DNA of 64,000 nucleotides from Gonocerus acuteangulatus (lineage: Eukaryota; Arthropoda; Insecta; Hemiptera; Coreidae). The position numbers were made by a program, and so were the translations under genes. The stretch lies in assembly GCA_946811695.1 (NCBI GenBank), contig OX328131.1, positions 9,191,326 through 9,255,325 on the forward strand. Reading direction: 5' to 3'. Below, in pieces: positions 25,386 to 36,360 of this stretch. How positions within the stretch are numbered: position 1 is the stretch's first letter; each line of letters starts with the position of its first letter. Under the pieces are notes generated by a model. That model was not told the DNA's origin. It worked only from the letters and a program-made list of their open reading frames with translations, and made no database searches.

Positions 25386-25442
25386 AAGAAAAAAACAACA
25401 GTTCAGGCAATTTTGTTGATTTACGCATACCTAGATTATTTC

Positions 25443-26040
25443 TATTTTAGATCTTCCAAGGGTAGTCCCACAAAACATAACGTCCAACATTAGCATTTCT
25501 ATTTTATAGTGAAGATGGAGATAGTTAGCCGTTGCAGAGATACGAAGACATGGTATAGTTGGGATTCGGCTTGGAGAATCTTTCTCCTAGCCGAATCCCA
25601 ACTATACCTTGTCTTCGCATTTCTATTATAGATCTTCCAAGGGTAGTCCCACAAAACATAACGTCCAACATTAGCATTTCTATTTTATAGTGAAGATGGA
25701 GATAGTTAGCCGTTGCAGAGATACGAAGACAAGGTATAGTTGGGATTCGGCTTGGAGAGTCTTTCTCCTAGCCGAATCCCAACTATACCTTGTCTTCGCA
25801 TTTCTATTATAGATCTTCCAAGGGTACTCCCACAAAACATAACGTCCAACATTAGCATTTCTATTTTATAGTGAAGATGGAGATAGTTAGCCGTTGCAGA
25901 GATACGAAGACAAGGTATAGTTGGGATTCGGCTTGGAGAGTCTTTCTCCTAGCCGAATCCCAACTATACCTTGTCTTCGCATTTCTATTATAGATCTTCC
26001 AAGGGTACTCCCACAAAACATAACGTCCAACATTAGCATC
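25443..26040. repeat. 181-bp tandem repeat, each unit with a 75-nt hairpin
   Basis: CGTCCAACATTAGCAT occurs at 25481, 25662, 25843 and 26024, exactly 181 bases apart. Each complete unit holds a hairpin (25543-25617, 25724-25798, 25905-25979) with 34-nt arms, starting CGAAGACAAGGTATAG and ending CTATACCTTGTCTTCG, around a 7-nt loop. The first copy has two arm mismatches and the others about one. No protein is encoded. Confidence 0.93.
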
Positions 26041-26041
26041 G

Positions 26042-26338
26042 ATTTTACAGATGCGCCAAGGGCTATCACGGCAGGTCCAATATTTACAGATGCGCCAAGG
26101 ACTATCACGGCAGGTCCAATATTTACAGATGCGCCAAGGACTATCACGGCAGGTCCAATATTTAGATATGCTGGCTGTGCCGTGCGATTATTTTACAGAT
26201 GCGCCAAGGACTATCACGGCAGGTCCAATATTTACAGATGCGCCAAGGACTATCACGGCAGGTCCAATATTTACAGATGCGCCAAGGACTATCACGGCAA
26301 GTCCAATATTTAGATATGCTGGCTGTGCCGTGCGATTA
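26042..26338. repeat. 39-bp minisatellite in two blocks of three
   Basis: The 39-base unit contains TTTACAGATGCGCCAAGGAC and TATCACGGCAGGTCCAATA. Three units plus a 31-base spacer (TTTAGATATGCTGGCTGTGC...) are duplicated at an offset of 148. As 39 is divisible by three, all frames stay open for a while on both strands, which explains the repetitive open frames of 79-132 residues. I do not regard these as genes. Bases 26340-26800 are otherwise featureless. Confidence 0.92.
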
Positions 26339-26805
26339 TTTTTTTCATTTCCCCATGGCCGAGCTGTGCGAATCGATGCAATGGAGTTATGTCGTAATGG
26401 CGACACTGGTGGAATCAGTGGCGCCAACTGTTACATCAGAAGTATATAAACACAGTTATTATTTGTAATTGGAGCCAGTGTGGTTGGTATTACTGTGGGA
26501 GTGGCTCTCATCTGACAGCTATCCACATATATGTATTGGTCCTCCGGGACAATTCTGTTCTCTTTTTAAAGGGGTCAATTTTCGTGAAATTTCATAGTAT
26601 GTACACCGCTCTTACGTGCAACATTTCAATGGTATCCGCGATAATAAGACAATGTGCTCAATTGTTTGTTTAGTTTTTACCATTCTCATGGAAATGAGAG
26701 ATGAACCTTTTTGAAAAAGAAAAAAAAATCCGTCCGGGAGGAGTTGCATAGCTAGGCACATTATTAATCAAGGACGTTGTTTCATACCTCATTCCTGACA
26801 AATAA

Positions 26806-26810
<5 letters not shown>

Positions 26811-26864
<54 letters not shown>
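26811..26864. repeat. (TA)n microsatellite
   Basis: About 54 bases of uninterrupted TA. Confidence 0.97.
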
Positions 26865-26866
<2 letters not shown>

Positions 26867-27029
26867 TTTCCACAGAGTTTTGGAAATGGAATTCCCTGAT
26901 TTTTCCCTGACCTCCAGAGTTAAGGTGTATATGATAAAAGAAATGTGTATAATTACATGAGTTAATAAACATGTACTAACTTAATATGGTAGCTTACAGG
27001 AGTAAAAAAAAAAAAAAGAAAAAAAAAAT

Positions 27030-27237
27030 CAAAAATATGCTTACGTTTGAAGTAAACTATTACTATTACTTTTTTCTGCTCTGGAAGAGTGGTATTGGAG
27101 GAAAAAAGTATTATTTTTTGTTTTCGATTATATTTACCTCAGTAGAGTTTCTTGGGGTGCTGATTTAAAATCTGCTATTATTTTTGGTGTAAAAAAGTTT
27201 ATAATGTTAGTTTACTTCAAACGTAAGCATATTTTTG
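27030..27237. mobile_element. Short inverted-repeat element with 30-bp perfect termini
   Basis: Bases 27030-27059, starting CAAAAATATGCTTACG, reappear as an exact reverse complement at 27208-27237. The 148-base interior is T-rich and non-coding. No convincing target duplication is visible because the left flank is poly-A. It is a MITE-like element of unknown superfamily. Confidence 0.7.
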
Positions 27238-27779
27238 AATTTATTTGGCGAAATATAAATTATTGTTTAACGATTATATTTTTCCTTTAATCGACGCTAT
27301 AAAACAAATTAATTGGTGAAAGAATCATGTCGATATTTTTTTTTTTTTTGCTTCGATTTTATTTACAGGTATATTACAATCTACATTTTCCATTGTATTG
27401 TGTAATGTGATGACAGGATTAGCCACGTCTCGGGTACAGAAAGTTGTCAGCCGACTACCCTCCTTAGGGTTTTTATTTTCTAAACTCGATATATAAAATA
27501 AAGCATTTTCAACTTATTTTATTTTATTTCTCAGCTCCTAAGGTGCATTGGACGGAACGCTAGGACACGTGTCGACTATTTTTCGATTTAGAATCACCAA
27601 GGGGGAAAAAATGAACGAAATCGGTGACCCCACCACTGTATACTTCCCTTGTTAGAATATTTGAAGTGTGCTTTGGAAAGGTGGGTTCACCCCTTAAACG
27701 TGCGATTGGGCCGATATAAAAAAAATACATATAGATTATTTTCACATGTTTAATAAATATACAAAGTTTCATATAAATC

Positions 27780-28095
27780 GGCTCCGGACACTTGGAGATG
27801 TTTCCTTGCCAGTGTTAGAACACTCGACTGATACGCTGGAGGACCTGAGTTCAAAACCCGAGCTAACTAAATATTACATCTTCAAGTGTCTTCGTTTGTG
27901 GGTTGGATTCGGGGTCCCAGACCGTCTCTAATCCCGCCCAGCCTTTAATTAATTTGTTAATGAATAAATGCAAAGGGGAAAATCAGGCAATAGCACTGAC
28001 CACACTGTGTCCCGTATGGTCAAGAATCAGATACCTCAACGGTGTTTGCCCCCCTGGGCGCTCATGGCCAGTTGGTGCCAAGGAATTGATTATAT
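27780..28095 (+). mobile_element. SINE family S2 copy with tRNA-like head
   Basis: The head has an A-box-like AGTGTTAGAACACTCG and a B-box-like GAGTTCAAAACCC. The body has GGGGTCCCAGACCGTC, CAGCCTTTAATTAATTTG, AGGGGAAAATCAGGC, TATGGTCAAGAATCAG and CCCCCCTGGGCGCTC. The same order is found at 35640-36020 and, inverted, at 46905-47211. Pol III promoter boxes in a dispersed repeat fit a SINE. The overlapping 61- and 91-residue open frames are not genes. Confidence 0.6.
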
Positions 28096-28418
28096 ATATA
28101 TATACTAATTTACTGATTTCCATTACAAATGTTGACTGTGGTGAGTATGCGATAGGATATGATAAAATGAAAAAATGATTCATACTGTTTTTAGTAGAAC
28201 GGTAATTATATAATATATGTAATGACGTCATTCTGTATGAATCATTATATTTTGCTGAGTTTCTATAAAGCATGCTCATTTGATATGATCATGGTATTAG
28301 TCATTACTCCTAACCCTTCAGAAACTGAGTAGCTAATGAGTTTTACTGGCACGTGTGACTGACCTTACGACGTCGAAATTATGACACACCTTATAAGAGG
28401 TGCTGGTGGGAAAAGTAG

Positions 28419-28421
<3 letters not shown>

Positions 28422-28481
<60 letters not shown>
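28422..28481. repeat. (TA)n microsatellite
   Basis: About 60 bases of TA immediately before the 20-bp minisatellite. Confidence 0.97.
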
Positions 28482-28483
<2 letters not shown>

Positions 28484-28489
28484 TGCACC

Positions 28490-29060
28490 ATTCTCGACCT
28501 CTATGCACTAGTATCTACCTCCATGCAGCCTCCTCTTCCTCCATGCATCATCCTCTACCTCCATGCAGCCTCCTCTACCTCCATGCATCATCCTCTACCT
28601 TCATGCAGCCTCCTCTACCTCCATGCATCATTCTCTACCTCCATGCAGCCTCCTCTACCTCCATGCATCATCCTCTACCTCTATGTAGTAGTATCTACCT
28701 CCCTCTAGCCTCCTCTTCCTCTATGCATCATTCTCTACCTCCAAGCACAAGTATCTACCTCCGTGCTCCATCCTCTACCTCCATGCATCATTCTCTACCT
28801 CCATGTACCATTCTCTGCCTCTATGTAGAGGCATTGACCTCCATGCACCTTTCTCTACCTCTATGTACTCGTATCTACCTCCAACTAGCCTCCTCTACCT
28901 CTATGCTTCATTCCCTACCTCTCTGCACTAGCAGCTACCTCCAAGCTTCATTCCCTACCTATATGCTCTAGTATCTACCTCCCTGAAGCCTCCTCTACCT
29001 CTATGCATCCTTCTCTACCTCCATGCACTAGCATGTACCTCCATGTAAATGCCTTCACCC
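28490..29060 (+). repeat. Degenerate 20-bp minisatellite, about 28 copies
   Basis: The unit is roughly CTACCTCCATGCATCATCCT, with alternation between CATCATCCT and CAGCCTCCT. Copies become more divergent to the right. Because 20 is not a multiple of three, the 196-residue frame through it repeats with a 20-residue period. The Pro/Ser/Leu-rich translation is a by-product. Confidence 0.9.
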
Positions 29061-29633
29061 TCACGAAGAAGTATACATCTCATTCAGCTCACCAGATCCC
29101 TCTGTATTTTTGTCAGCAGATATCTATAAATTTTTGATGTAATTATTATTAAAGAAATTTATTTGAATTTGTGACTGGTACCTTGAGTGTATTGTTTCTA
29201 ACCTAGATTGTTGATAAGAAGGTAGTGTAAGCAGTGTTGCCTTCACTAATCCAAGCTCTATTATTGCCTGCTTTGTATACATCAATGCTGCCAACTGCGA
29301 CTGAAGCAACACTGTTCGCTACTCCTGTCTAGGTACCATCCTCAACCTTCTTACGATTAATACCTCAGCTAATACATCTTGTCTTAACTGTTATTATTTG
29401 GGTGGAACTACTTTCTACTCCAACCATATACAAAAAGCGTTTAGATTCCGTTAGTGGAAGAGTAAGAACCTGCGTCATATTGCGTGCGTCATTTCCTATG
29501 CGTCAATCCAAAACGTCCTTCATCTTAAAACTATGAAACGTTTATATATTAATAAATGTTTATTTAAAATCTGTACAATATATGTACAATAATTAATTGT
29601 GCTCGTCTTGTGTACATTCAGTGAATAGTATAT

Positions 29634-29662
29634 GGAAGGAGCCAATCATTATTGGCACTTCC
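29634..29662 (-). other. Conserved LINE 3' stem-loop
   Basis: On the minus strand the core is GCCAATAATGATTGGC, flanked by GGAAGT and CTCCTTCC. The same stem-loop, with compensating or tolerated changes, occurs at 5238-5266 and 62130-62158 and in every unit of the 59.7-60.8 kb array. In LINEs a 3' stem-loop can be the reverse transcriptase recognition site. That role is inferred here. Confidence 0.65.
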
Positions 29663-30075
29663 TAATATATGCTATCATTCATATTTTCTCAGTTTTAATC
29701 GTTGTTTGGATAGCTGGTCACGGGGCCAAAGTCTCTTAAGCCTCCTGGGAAGGGCTTTAGGATGGGTCCGAGTGGAAAGGGATTGACCTCTAGGATTTGG
29801 ATGAGATGACAATTTGGAATGAAACGTTAGGAATCTGGATGTTGCGAGGTCTTTTACGAAGGGGATATTAAGGTCGTTATGTAGGGTTTTGTTGGAGACA
29901 TAAAAGGGAGCGTTGACTATTCTACGAAGGACTTTGGATTGGAATGCCCCATAATTTGGATTGCTGTTCCCCATAATTCAAGTCCGTAACTCTAGATAGG
30001 TCTGATTATAGTTTTGTATATAGGGAGTTTGTTTTGTGTCGTAAGCTTTGAAGTAGGTCCAAGTAGTCGTCGTAA

Positions 30076-30300
30076 GAGTCCAAATCTCCTGTTCAGCTCT
30101 TGTCTTTTCAGTCGTGTGTGTGGGTTCCATGTGAGTCTGCTGTCTAGTAGGAGTCTATATCTCCTGTTCAGCTCTTGTCTTTTCAGTCGTGTGTGTGGGT
30201 TCCATGTGAGTCTGCTGTCTAGTAGGAGTCTATATCTCCTGTTCAGCTCTTGTCTTTTCAGTCGTGTGTGTGGGTTCCATGTGAGTCTGCTGTCTAGTAA
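30076..30300 (-). repeat. 75-bp in-frame triplication inside the LINE
   Basis: Copies start at 30076, 30151 and 30226 (+ strand), each 75 bases. Each encodes the same 25 residues on the minus strand, beginning LLLDSRLTWNPH. The first copy differs by a few bases and the other two look identical. Confidence 0.93.
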
Positions 30301-30654
30301 AAGTCCCACCTGTAGCAGTTTGAGATTTTTTAATTTCAGGGCCCGTTAAAGAAATTACTTCCTGCACCATGGATACTTAGGAAGGTTAGCAACCTATAGA
30401 TAGTCCGGTCCGAATATCGAAAAAGTCCGACTCGCAGGAACTGCGTCATCTTAGAGCGGTAAGTAAAGGAATAGAAACAGTTATTGGTAGGGTTTGACCT
30501 TTCGTTAATAATATACAATGAAATCTCATAGAGATGTAATATAAGATTTTAAGCGCCTAACAGGAAACTCCATCCTCTTTCTCAACGTTCACTCTTGGAA
30601 ACACTATAACAATGTTTCTAGTTTTCTTAGTTTTTTTTTTTTTGTTGTTTTTTT

Positions 30655-31100
30655 TTTACTAAAATACTCATTTTACTGTTAAATGCAATTAAAACAACAA
30701 CAACTTGTTAAAAGGTTTGATAAACAGAGACGAAAATCCGTTGAAAAGGACAAAACTTATGATTTCGAAGTTTCAAGCACTTTTTTCTCCGATTGATATC
30801 GACCAATGAAAATTACATTACAACCTTTTTGTATACAATTTAGTAATCTTTCGAATGGCCACCTTCTACTTACCACGATTTCCAAGCCGTTTTCGAGATA
30901 TTTTAGAAAATATACGAAACTCCTAAAACTTTTCATTCCTGTTAATGAAATATTTTATTTATGGTACTTGTTTAACTCCAAACGGAACCAAAAATTAACC
31001 ATCTTAGATTAGATGTAAGCTAAACATCTGGAACAAGTTTCAACTAAATCAAACGTTTTTCAACACCCAAAATGAAAATTATTTTGAAAAAGTAATTGTA
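30655..31100 (+). repeat. Dispersed repeat family R, copy 3
   Basis: Contains TCCGATTGATATCGACC, GCCGTTTTCGAGATATTTTA and 'tttagtaatctttcgaatgg', as in the copies near 4 kb and 24.3 kb. It abuts the LINE tail at 31110. Bases 30341-30430 before it contain GTTAGCAACCTATAGATAG, which resembles the SINE core described in the findings. Confidence 0.6.
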
Positions 31101-31109
31101 TCATTGTAT

Positions 31110-31250
31110 CAACATATACTTACAGAATGCAGACAGAGAAATCCACTAAACATACCTTATGACATTCAAGAACTGTTAACGGAGGACAGCCCACATATAA
31201 AAACAATATTACAACATTTTCATAACATAAACATATATCATAAAATCTAA
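31110..31250 (+). pseudogene. C-terminal end of a LINE pol (zinc-knuckle-like tail)
   Basis: A 46-codon frame ends at a natural stop. It reads QHILTECRQRNPLNIPYDI, QELLTEDSPHIKTIL, HNINIYHKI. The H-x4-C of HILTEC is the second half of the C-x2-C-x8-H-x4-C motif found at the pol C-terminus of many LINEs. A second copy at 54872-55093 has the full motif. The first cysteine pair is lost at the 5' truncation. The coding end is followed by about 780 bases of AT-rich 3' UTR. Confidence 0.65.
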
Positions 31251-31412
31251 CAAGTATACTGTATAAAAAGGGGGAAAAAATATATATAATATAACTCTTC
31301 GTTACTTTAAAGGATCCTCATTTCTAGACATTATACATTAATATTCTTGTGTTTATAATACGAAATATACTCGTATATCGGAATCAATTTAGCACCATAA
31401 CCCTCAACGTTT

Positions 31413-31478
<66 letters not shown>

Positions 31479-32031
31479 ACTTCGGCTATATATATATTTA
31501 TTATTATTATTATTTATTTATAATTTACTAATATTCACTTCTATATTTACTTTATTTTTTTATTTATTTTTTTTTTTATTTTTTTTTATTTATTTATTTT
31601 TATTTTTTTATTTTTTTATTTATTTATTTTTTTTTTTTCTTCCTTCTCTTCTTATTTTCACCTTTTATGTTACTAATACGTTTTCCCCTCTTAAGAGTTA
31701 CTGCTTTTCTCGTTTTCCCGACTCTTACGTTGTTTAATAATTTTGTTCATTATCAAATCTTGGATATACCTTATTCACAGTATCAACAACAGTGCTTCTT
31801 CTTTTACACCTTCTTTCACGAAGTAATTGTAAACAGACCTCTTTTGTAACTACATGAACATTGTTCTAATGTATTTTATCTGTTATTATTAAGAATTCAC
31901 AATGTATTTCTTTATTTATATTATTTTTTTTTAATTACTACTAGAAATGTATCTGTATAATTGTTTCGAGCACATCACCTTAGTTGCGGGTGCTCATAAA
32001 TAAATGAATTAAAAAAAAAAAAAAAAAAAAA
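31251..32031 (+). mobile_element. 3' UTR and poly-A tail of the LINE at 31110
   Basis: It contains a 67-base poly-T tract (about 31411-31477) and a T/A low-complexity zone to 31637. Near the end are GAGCAC...GTGCTC, able to form a 6-bp stem, then AATAAA-type signals (CATAAATAAATGAATT) and about 21 A residues. The layout fits a retrotransposed LINE 3' end. The poly-T tract may be a separate insertion. The small frame at 31667-31849 is not supported. Confidence 0.5.
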
Positions 32032-32203
32032 TGTTTTCGTTAGTTTTCCACATTCAAGAAAGTATATAAGGAGTATCCACAGTAATAGTTCTACGCTGCT
32101 TAAGGATAGGCCACTCGCGTACTACTCCTCCACAGCTTATAACAGTATAGAACAAATCATTCTACAAGATAACATGACTGACGAACTTTGTGACAAAACC
32201 TAA

Positions 32204-32944
32204 TACAGTAGAACCTCTCATATCCGACCTTCCAATATCCGACTCCTCCCGATATCGGACTCCTCGTTGCTGCAGGTTGGGACAGAATCAGTCAAACCAC
32301 CCTTCAGAAGGCTTGGAAAAAGATTTAACCATTATTGAAACAAGACTGAACATGAACCGACATAGACAGAAGCAGAAGTTGAAACAGACACAACAGAAGA
32401 ATTAAAAAATCTACAAGTGTATCATCATGATCTCCAGATGACAGATGTAGAAGAGTGGCTTGTTAAAGCTGATGTTTCAGAAGTTACCAATGAAGATCTC
32501 AACGATGACCAAATCATAGCTGTTGTGCAGAACAAAGCCGCGGACGAAGAAATCGACTCGGATGAAGACGGAACCACCAGTAACTACGTAGTGAGTCATT
32601 CTGCTGCAAAGGACGCCTTCGACGTAGCGCTGAAATACATCAAGCAACATCCAAATGCAACCCCAATGGAGGTATTGAGGGCAAAAAAAGTGGAGGGACA
32701 CTTTAAATTTTAAGGGATGCTTAAATTTTGTTCATCTTTTCAAAAGAGTAAATGTTTGAAATGTATATAGCAAAAGTTTTACAATTACAATAAAGTTGTA
32801 TTACAGTATGTAAGGTACATTATAGCTGGTTTTATAAATTTCGAAGGCTTTTTTTTTTTTGTTGCTCCTCCCGATATACGACCTTTTGGCCGTTCCGACC
32901 ATCGCCCGGTCCCGTCATGGTCGGATTTGAGAGGTTCTACTGTA
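32204..32944 (+). mobile_element. Internally deleted Tigger/pogo-type DNA transposon
   Basis: TA target duplications at 32204-32205 and 32943-32944 enclose a 737-bp element. Its terminal inverted repeats are about 24 bp: CAGTAGAACCTCTCATATCC on the left, with the reverse complement of CAGTAGAACCTCTCAAATCC on the right. The repeat type, the TA duplication and the transposase remnant all agree with the Tigger/pogo branch of Tc1/mariner. Confidence 0.88.
32270..32713 (+). pseudogene. Tigger/pogo transposase, C-terminal remnant
   Basis: The first piece reads WDRISQTTLQKAWKKI (about 32279-32326), the segment seen near the C-terminus of Tigger transposases. A frameshift and stops follow. The frame then stays open from about 32369 to the stop at 32711-32713, with VEEWLVKADVSEVTNEDLND and an acidic stretch. 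The DDE catalytic domain and the DNA-binding N-terminus are deleted. It cannot be functional. The acidic 'eeW' tail is characteristic of the family. Confidence 0.8.
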
Positions 32945-33559
32945 TATGGAAAATGCAACCCAAAACTTAGAACAATAACGGCTGTACGACACTGTACAGC
33001 CATAAATAAATTAAAACCTAAAATGACATTTAAAAAACTGATAATAACTATATACCATTATATACCATTGGATGGTCCTTAGACTTCAGACTTAAACTTT
33101 CTAGCTTTTCTTAAATAATGCATATATATGTAAAAACTCTAACAATGACACCTACTGGACATGTCGTAGATACAAAAGCAAACTAACGAATATGAAAAAA
33201 TGCATCTTTCATTGTCCATCTTTAATAATTTCTGCTGGACTTATTTACGGCAAATTCTTCAATCTGACTTCACTCTATTAAAGGGAAAGTATTCCACTAT
33301 CAAAAGGTCAAATCTGCCGAATATTTGACTATCCAAAAAATAGTTATGAATAAATACTTTTCCACTCTGAAAAGTGTTTGCTTTTGTTTCGACGATGTGG
33401 CTACCTGAACTGGGAGTTGTTAACCCTAACACTTGGTCACTTACTAGACACATGGTTAGCTAACCTGTCAGTTCACTCCAAACAATGGCACCTATTTGAC
33501 TTATGACCATGTGTCATAACACCAACAATATCACCTACTCCACACATAACTATCTTTAA

Positions 33560-34730
33560 CTAGCTGAATACCCGTGCTTCGTCACGGCAGATAAGTAGTT
33601 ATTTTATTATGTTAAATAATGTTTCATTAAAATTACGTTACTATACAATTTTGTGGAGTTTATTACAGCATGGTTCCCGTCATACTATATGTTATTCAAT
33701 GGGCGTTAAAATTTAAAAGTTTATGTTTCCAAGAAGTCATTTGGAAACACCCATTATATTTGCGAGCATTACCAAGGTTATAGGCGAGGAGGCTGTGCAA
33801 GGGTTCCGGATATTATTGCCTCACCTAGAAAACTCTAAGGATAGGCTTACCATACATCACGGTTTGACCGGGACTGTCCCGGTATTTTGCAATTGTTTCG
33901 GTGTCCCGCCCAGTTTTATCAATGTCCCGGAAAAGGCTGTAAGATGTAAAAAGTAATGAATTCATGTTTATAAGAATCTTTTTTAAATCGGTTACTTTTC
34001 TACAATTAACATTTTTACTACTGCTCACAGTATCAAAGAAATCAGAAGTAATCTAACTGTAAAACGCTGGAACTACCTGCACAGCGCTGCCAGCTGCCAG
34101 ACACTACTATTTGGCTGAGAGATTTTTTTAAGAAAATCAAGTAGCAAAAAAAGTTCTGTTATTATTTTTAAGGTTTGGGTAGACTATCAGTTCAGGATCC
34201 CCCTTCTCGTTACTTGCTAGGCTTAAAACTCACCATTTTGCTTATATTTTGTACTGTTTTTATTCCCAACCCCCCCTGGTATGCCCATCCCATATTAATG
34301 TGTCCCGGTTTAACTCTCCAAAAATATGGCAAGCCTATCTGACGGGGACAGGCAGAAAAGAAACGCAATTAAAAATCTATGAGGGACAGTTAATTTCTAG
34401 TAATTCAAGGTCTGCCATCATAGTTGAAATTAACATCAATTAGAAATAAAACTATGAGATAGATAATGTAAGGTAACAGCTGTTCTTTATCGTCCTAGCA
34501 ACGCAGGGCTGCCTAGGCTTGCCTTCTCTAACCAACTCGAACTTTAAACCCCCTAAAAATACGAATATCAAAAAATCCTTTCTTAGCGAGCGCCTACGTT
34601 ATATAGGGAGTGTCCATGCAAAATTTCAAAATTTTCTGTCGAGCGGTTTGGGCTGGGCGTTGATAGATGAGTGAGTGAGTGAGTGAGTGAGTGAGTGAGT
34701 GAGTGGTATTTGACAAATATATAGTAGATT
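33560..34730 (+). mobile_element. Dispersed element A, copy 2
   Basis: It has the same ends as the copy at 3832-5038: CTAGCTGAATACCCGTGCTT at the start and, at the end, (GTGA)n GTGGTATTTGACAAATATA. The 3' half (TTTCTAGTAATTCAAGG, AACAGCTGTTCT, TTTCTTAGCGAGCG) also aligns. The middle differs and contains a separate inverted-repeat element. Bases 32945-33559 before it have no identifiable content. Confidence 0.7.
33840..34339. mobile_element. Inverted-repeat element nested in element A
   Basis: GATAGGCTTACCATA on the left is mirrored by TATGGCAAGCCTATC on the right, and ACCGGGAC occurs just inside both ends. The 500-bp interior has no open transposase. I see no clear target duplication. The termini are reminiscent of hAT-type elements, but that assignment is weak. 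Confidence 0.45.
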
Positions 34731-34944
34731 GTTATTAATAATAACAATGACCCATAAGAGGGATTTGACTATTGTCCAGTGCGCATCTGTTTAGATTTGG
34801 ATGTTGAGATGAGTCAAGCTAATTTTTGTGGTGTTATCTTCCGAACAACACAAATAACAATAATTGAGGCTCAATTGCGCAAATCGAAAAATTTTCTAAA
34901 ATTTAAGGAACTTTGAACAAAAAATACGTTTGTTTTTACCTCTC

Positions 34945-35408
34945 TCACTCATAACTCGCATTCACGCTAGAGGCCTTCCTAAGGCATCACAATCTCTCAC
35001 TCATAACTCGTATTCACGCTAGAGGCCTTCCTAAGGCATCACAATCTCTCACTCATAACTCGTATTCACGCTAGAGGCCTTCCTAAGGCATCACAATCTC
35101 TCACTCATAACTCGTATTCACGCTAGAGGCCTTCCTAAGGCATCACAATCTCTCATTCATAACTCGTATTCACGCTAGAGGCCTTCCTAAGGCATCACAA
35201 TCTCTCACTCATAACTCGTATTCACGCTAGAGGCCTTCCTAAGGCATCACAATCTCTCACTCATAACTCGTATTCACGCTAGAGGCCTTCCTAAGGCATC
35301 ACAATCTCTCACTCATAACTCGTATTCACGCTAGAGGCCTTCCTAAGGCATCACAATCTCTCATTCATAACTCGTATTCACGCTAGAGGCCTTCCTAAGG
35401 CATCACAA
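34945..35408. repeat. 52-bp minisatellite, nine copies
   Basis: The unit contains TCTCTCACTCATAACTCGTA and TTCACGCTAGAGGCCTTCCT then AAGGCATCACAA. The spacing is exactly 52 (34993, 35045). Copies are almost identical, so the expansion is recent. AGGCCT lies in an imperfect palindrome in each unit. A separate 30-base direct duplication (GAAAAATAGCACTAACTATT...) lies at about 35476-35535. Confidence 0.95.
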
Positions 35409-35639
35409 TAATTTATTGAAATTTACTACAATGTTCTATGATTTAAAAATCCTAAAATGAACTCGCTGTTCTGAAAAATAGCACTAACTATTAATAAATG
35501 GTGAAAAATAGCACTAACTATTAATAAATGGTGAAAAATTGACAGTTTTATATAATTTTTTTGACAGCTTTAAATCCATTTAGGAGCATATATTCCAGGA
35601 GAATAATTTTGATTATATAATAAAACTATTTTTATCTTC

Positions 35640-36020
35640 TAGTTTCTTCGTTCAAGGGTTGGATGCGCCCTCCCTGACCGTCCCTAGGCCAACCCAGCCT
35701 TTAATTAATTTAATAATGGAAGTGGCCCGAAGTTAAGCAACGTCGGGCGTGGTCGGTACCTGAATGGGTGACCGACCACGTGCTTTTGGCTTATAAAAGG
35801 GTGGCAACCTGTAGATAGCCCGGCACTAATAGCCAAATAGTTGATGCGCCGTTAAAAAAAAAAATAATAATAATGGGTACCTTGGTGATAATGACAGTCG
35901 AAGCAGCAAAGGGGAAAATCAGCCGGCCGGAGCATAGTACTGAGACAACAGTCAATATAATAGCACTATCTCCCTAGTGTGCCGTATGGTCATGAATCAG
36001 TTACCTCTATAATATATTTA
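35640..36020 (+). mobile_element. SINE family S2 copy, interrupted by a 5S-derived SINE
   Basis: The body phrases CAGCCTTTAATTAATTTA, GGGTACCTTGG, AGGGGAAAATCAGCCGGCCG and GTGCCGTATGGTCATGAATC match the S2 copy at 46905-47211, where they are continuous. Here they are split at TAATAATGG by the insertion at 35720-35868. Confidence 0.65.
35720..35868 (+). mobile_element. 5S rRNA-derived SINE, 5'-truncated, nested insertion
   Basis: GCCCGAAGTTAAGCAACGTC and GAATGGGTGACCG are 5S rRNA internal promoter sequences (box A at 35730-35742, box C near 35762-35774). They are followed by a non-5S body, AAAAGGGTGGCAACCTGTAG then ATAGCCCGG, and a tail TTGATGCGCCGTTAAA plus poly-A. TAATAATGG flanks both sides (35711-35719 and 35868-35876), a 9-bp target duplication. 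A SINE with a 5S head fits the SINE3 class. Confidence 0.8.
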
Positions 36021-36298
36021 TTTACATACAATAAAACAACCCAACAAATTTCGTTTTAATAAATTTTGCATAATAACTTTGTAATTAAGAAATAATCGAT
36101 TGTTTTATAGTTTGTTGTTTTGATTTGCAAATTGTTGCAAAACCAAATCAAATGCTTTACATATTTGAAACATAAAAAGAAAAGAACAGAAAAAAAAACG
36201 GCTTGCGATTTTTTAAAAAAAAATTTAACAAATTTATGCTAATCTCCAGGAATATTTAATCAGTAAACGGCGTTGGTGCCCAAAAAGATAATGTGACC

Positions 36299-36301
<3 letters not shown>

Positions 36302-36360
<59 letters not shown>

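Larger units (their letters stand above)
29571..30309 (-). pseudogene. Jockey-like LINE, reverse transcriptase C-terminal part and 3' UTR, disrupted
   Basis: Two minus-strand open stretches cover the end of a Jockey-type pol protein. The first (30309 to about 29992) has LLLDSRLTWNPHTRLKRQEL, three times in a row, then LLRRLLGPTSKLTTQNKLP and YKTIIRPI. After a stop codon comes YGLELWGTA. A frameshift then leads to FQSKVLRRIVNAPFYVSN, LHNDLNIPFVKDLATSRF and the basic tail PRRLKRLWPRDQL. This order (thumb, ELWGTA, FQSKVLR) is typical of insect Jockey elements. The 3' UTR holds the hairpin at 29634-29662. It is 5'-truncated at about 30309 and dead. Confidence 0.85.

Noticed and set aside
25887..26468. 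Overlapping 79-132-residue frames on both strands
   Set aside because: Caused by the 39-bp repeat, a multiple of three, and by the 181-bp hairpin repeat. Several overlapping plus-strand frames and the minus-strand frames are equally open, so none stands out as coding.
28381..28971. 196-residue Pro/Ser-rich open frame
   Set aside because: Read-through of a (TA)n tract and a degenerate 20-bp minisatellite; the period of the protein equals three DNA units.
33723..33956. 77-residue plus-strand frame
   Set aside because: Crosses the edge of a nested inverted-repeat element in a non-coding dispersed repeat; no motif.
34945..35408. CRISPR-like repeat array
   Set aside because: Units are contiguous without variable spacers, and the sequence context is eukaryotic.
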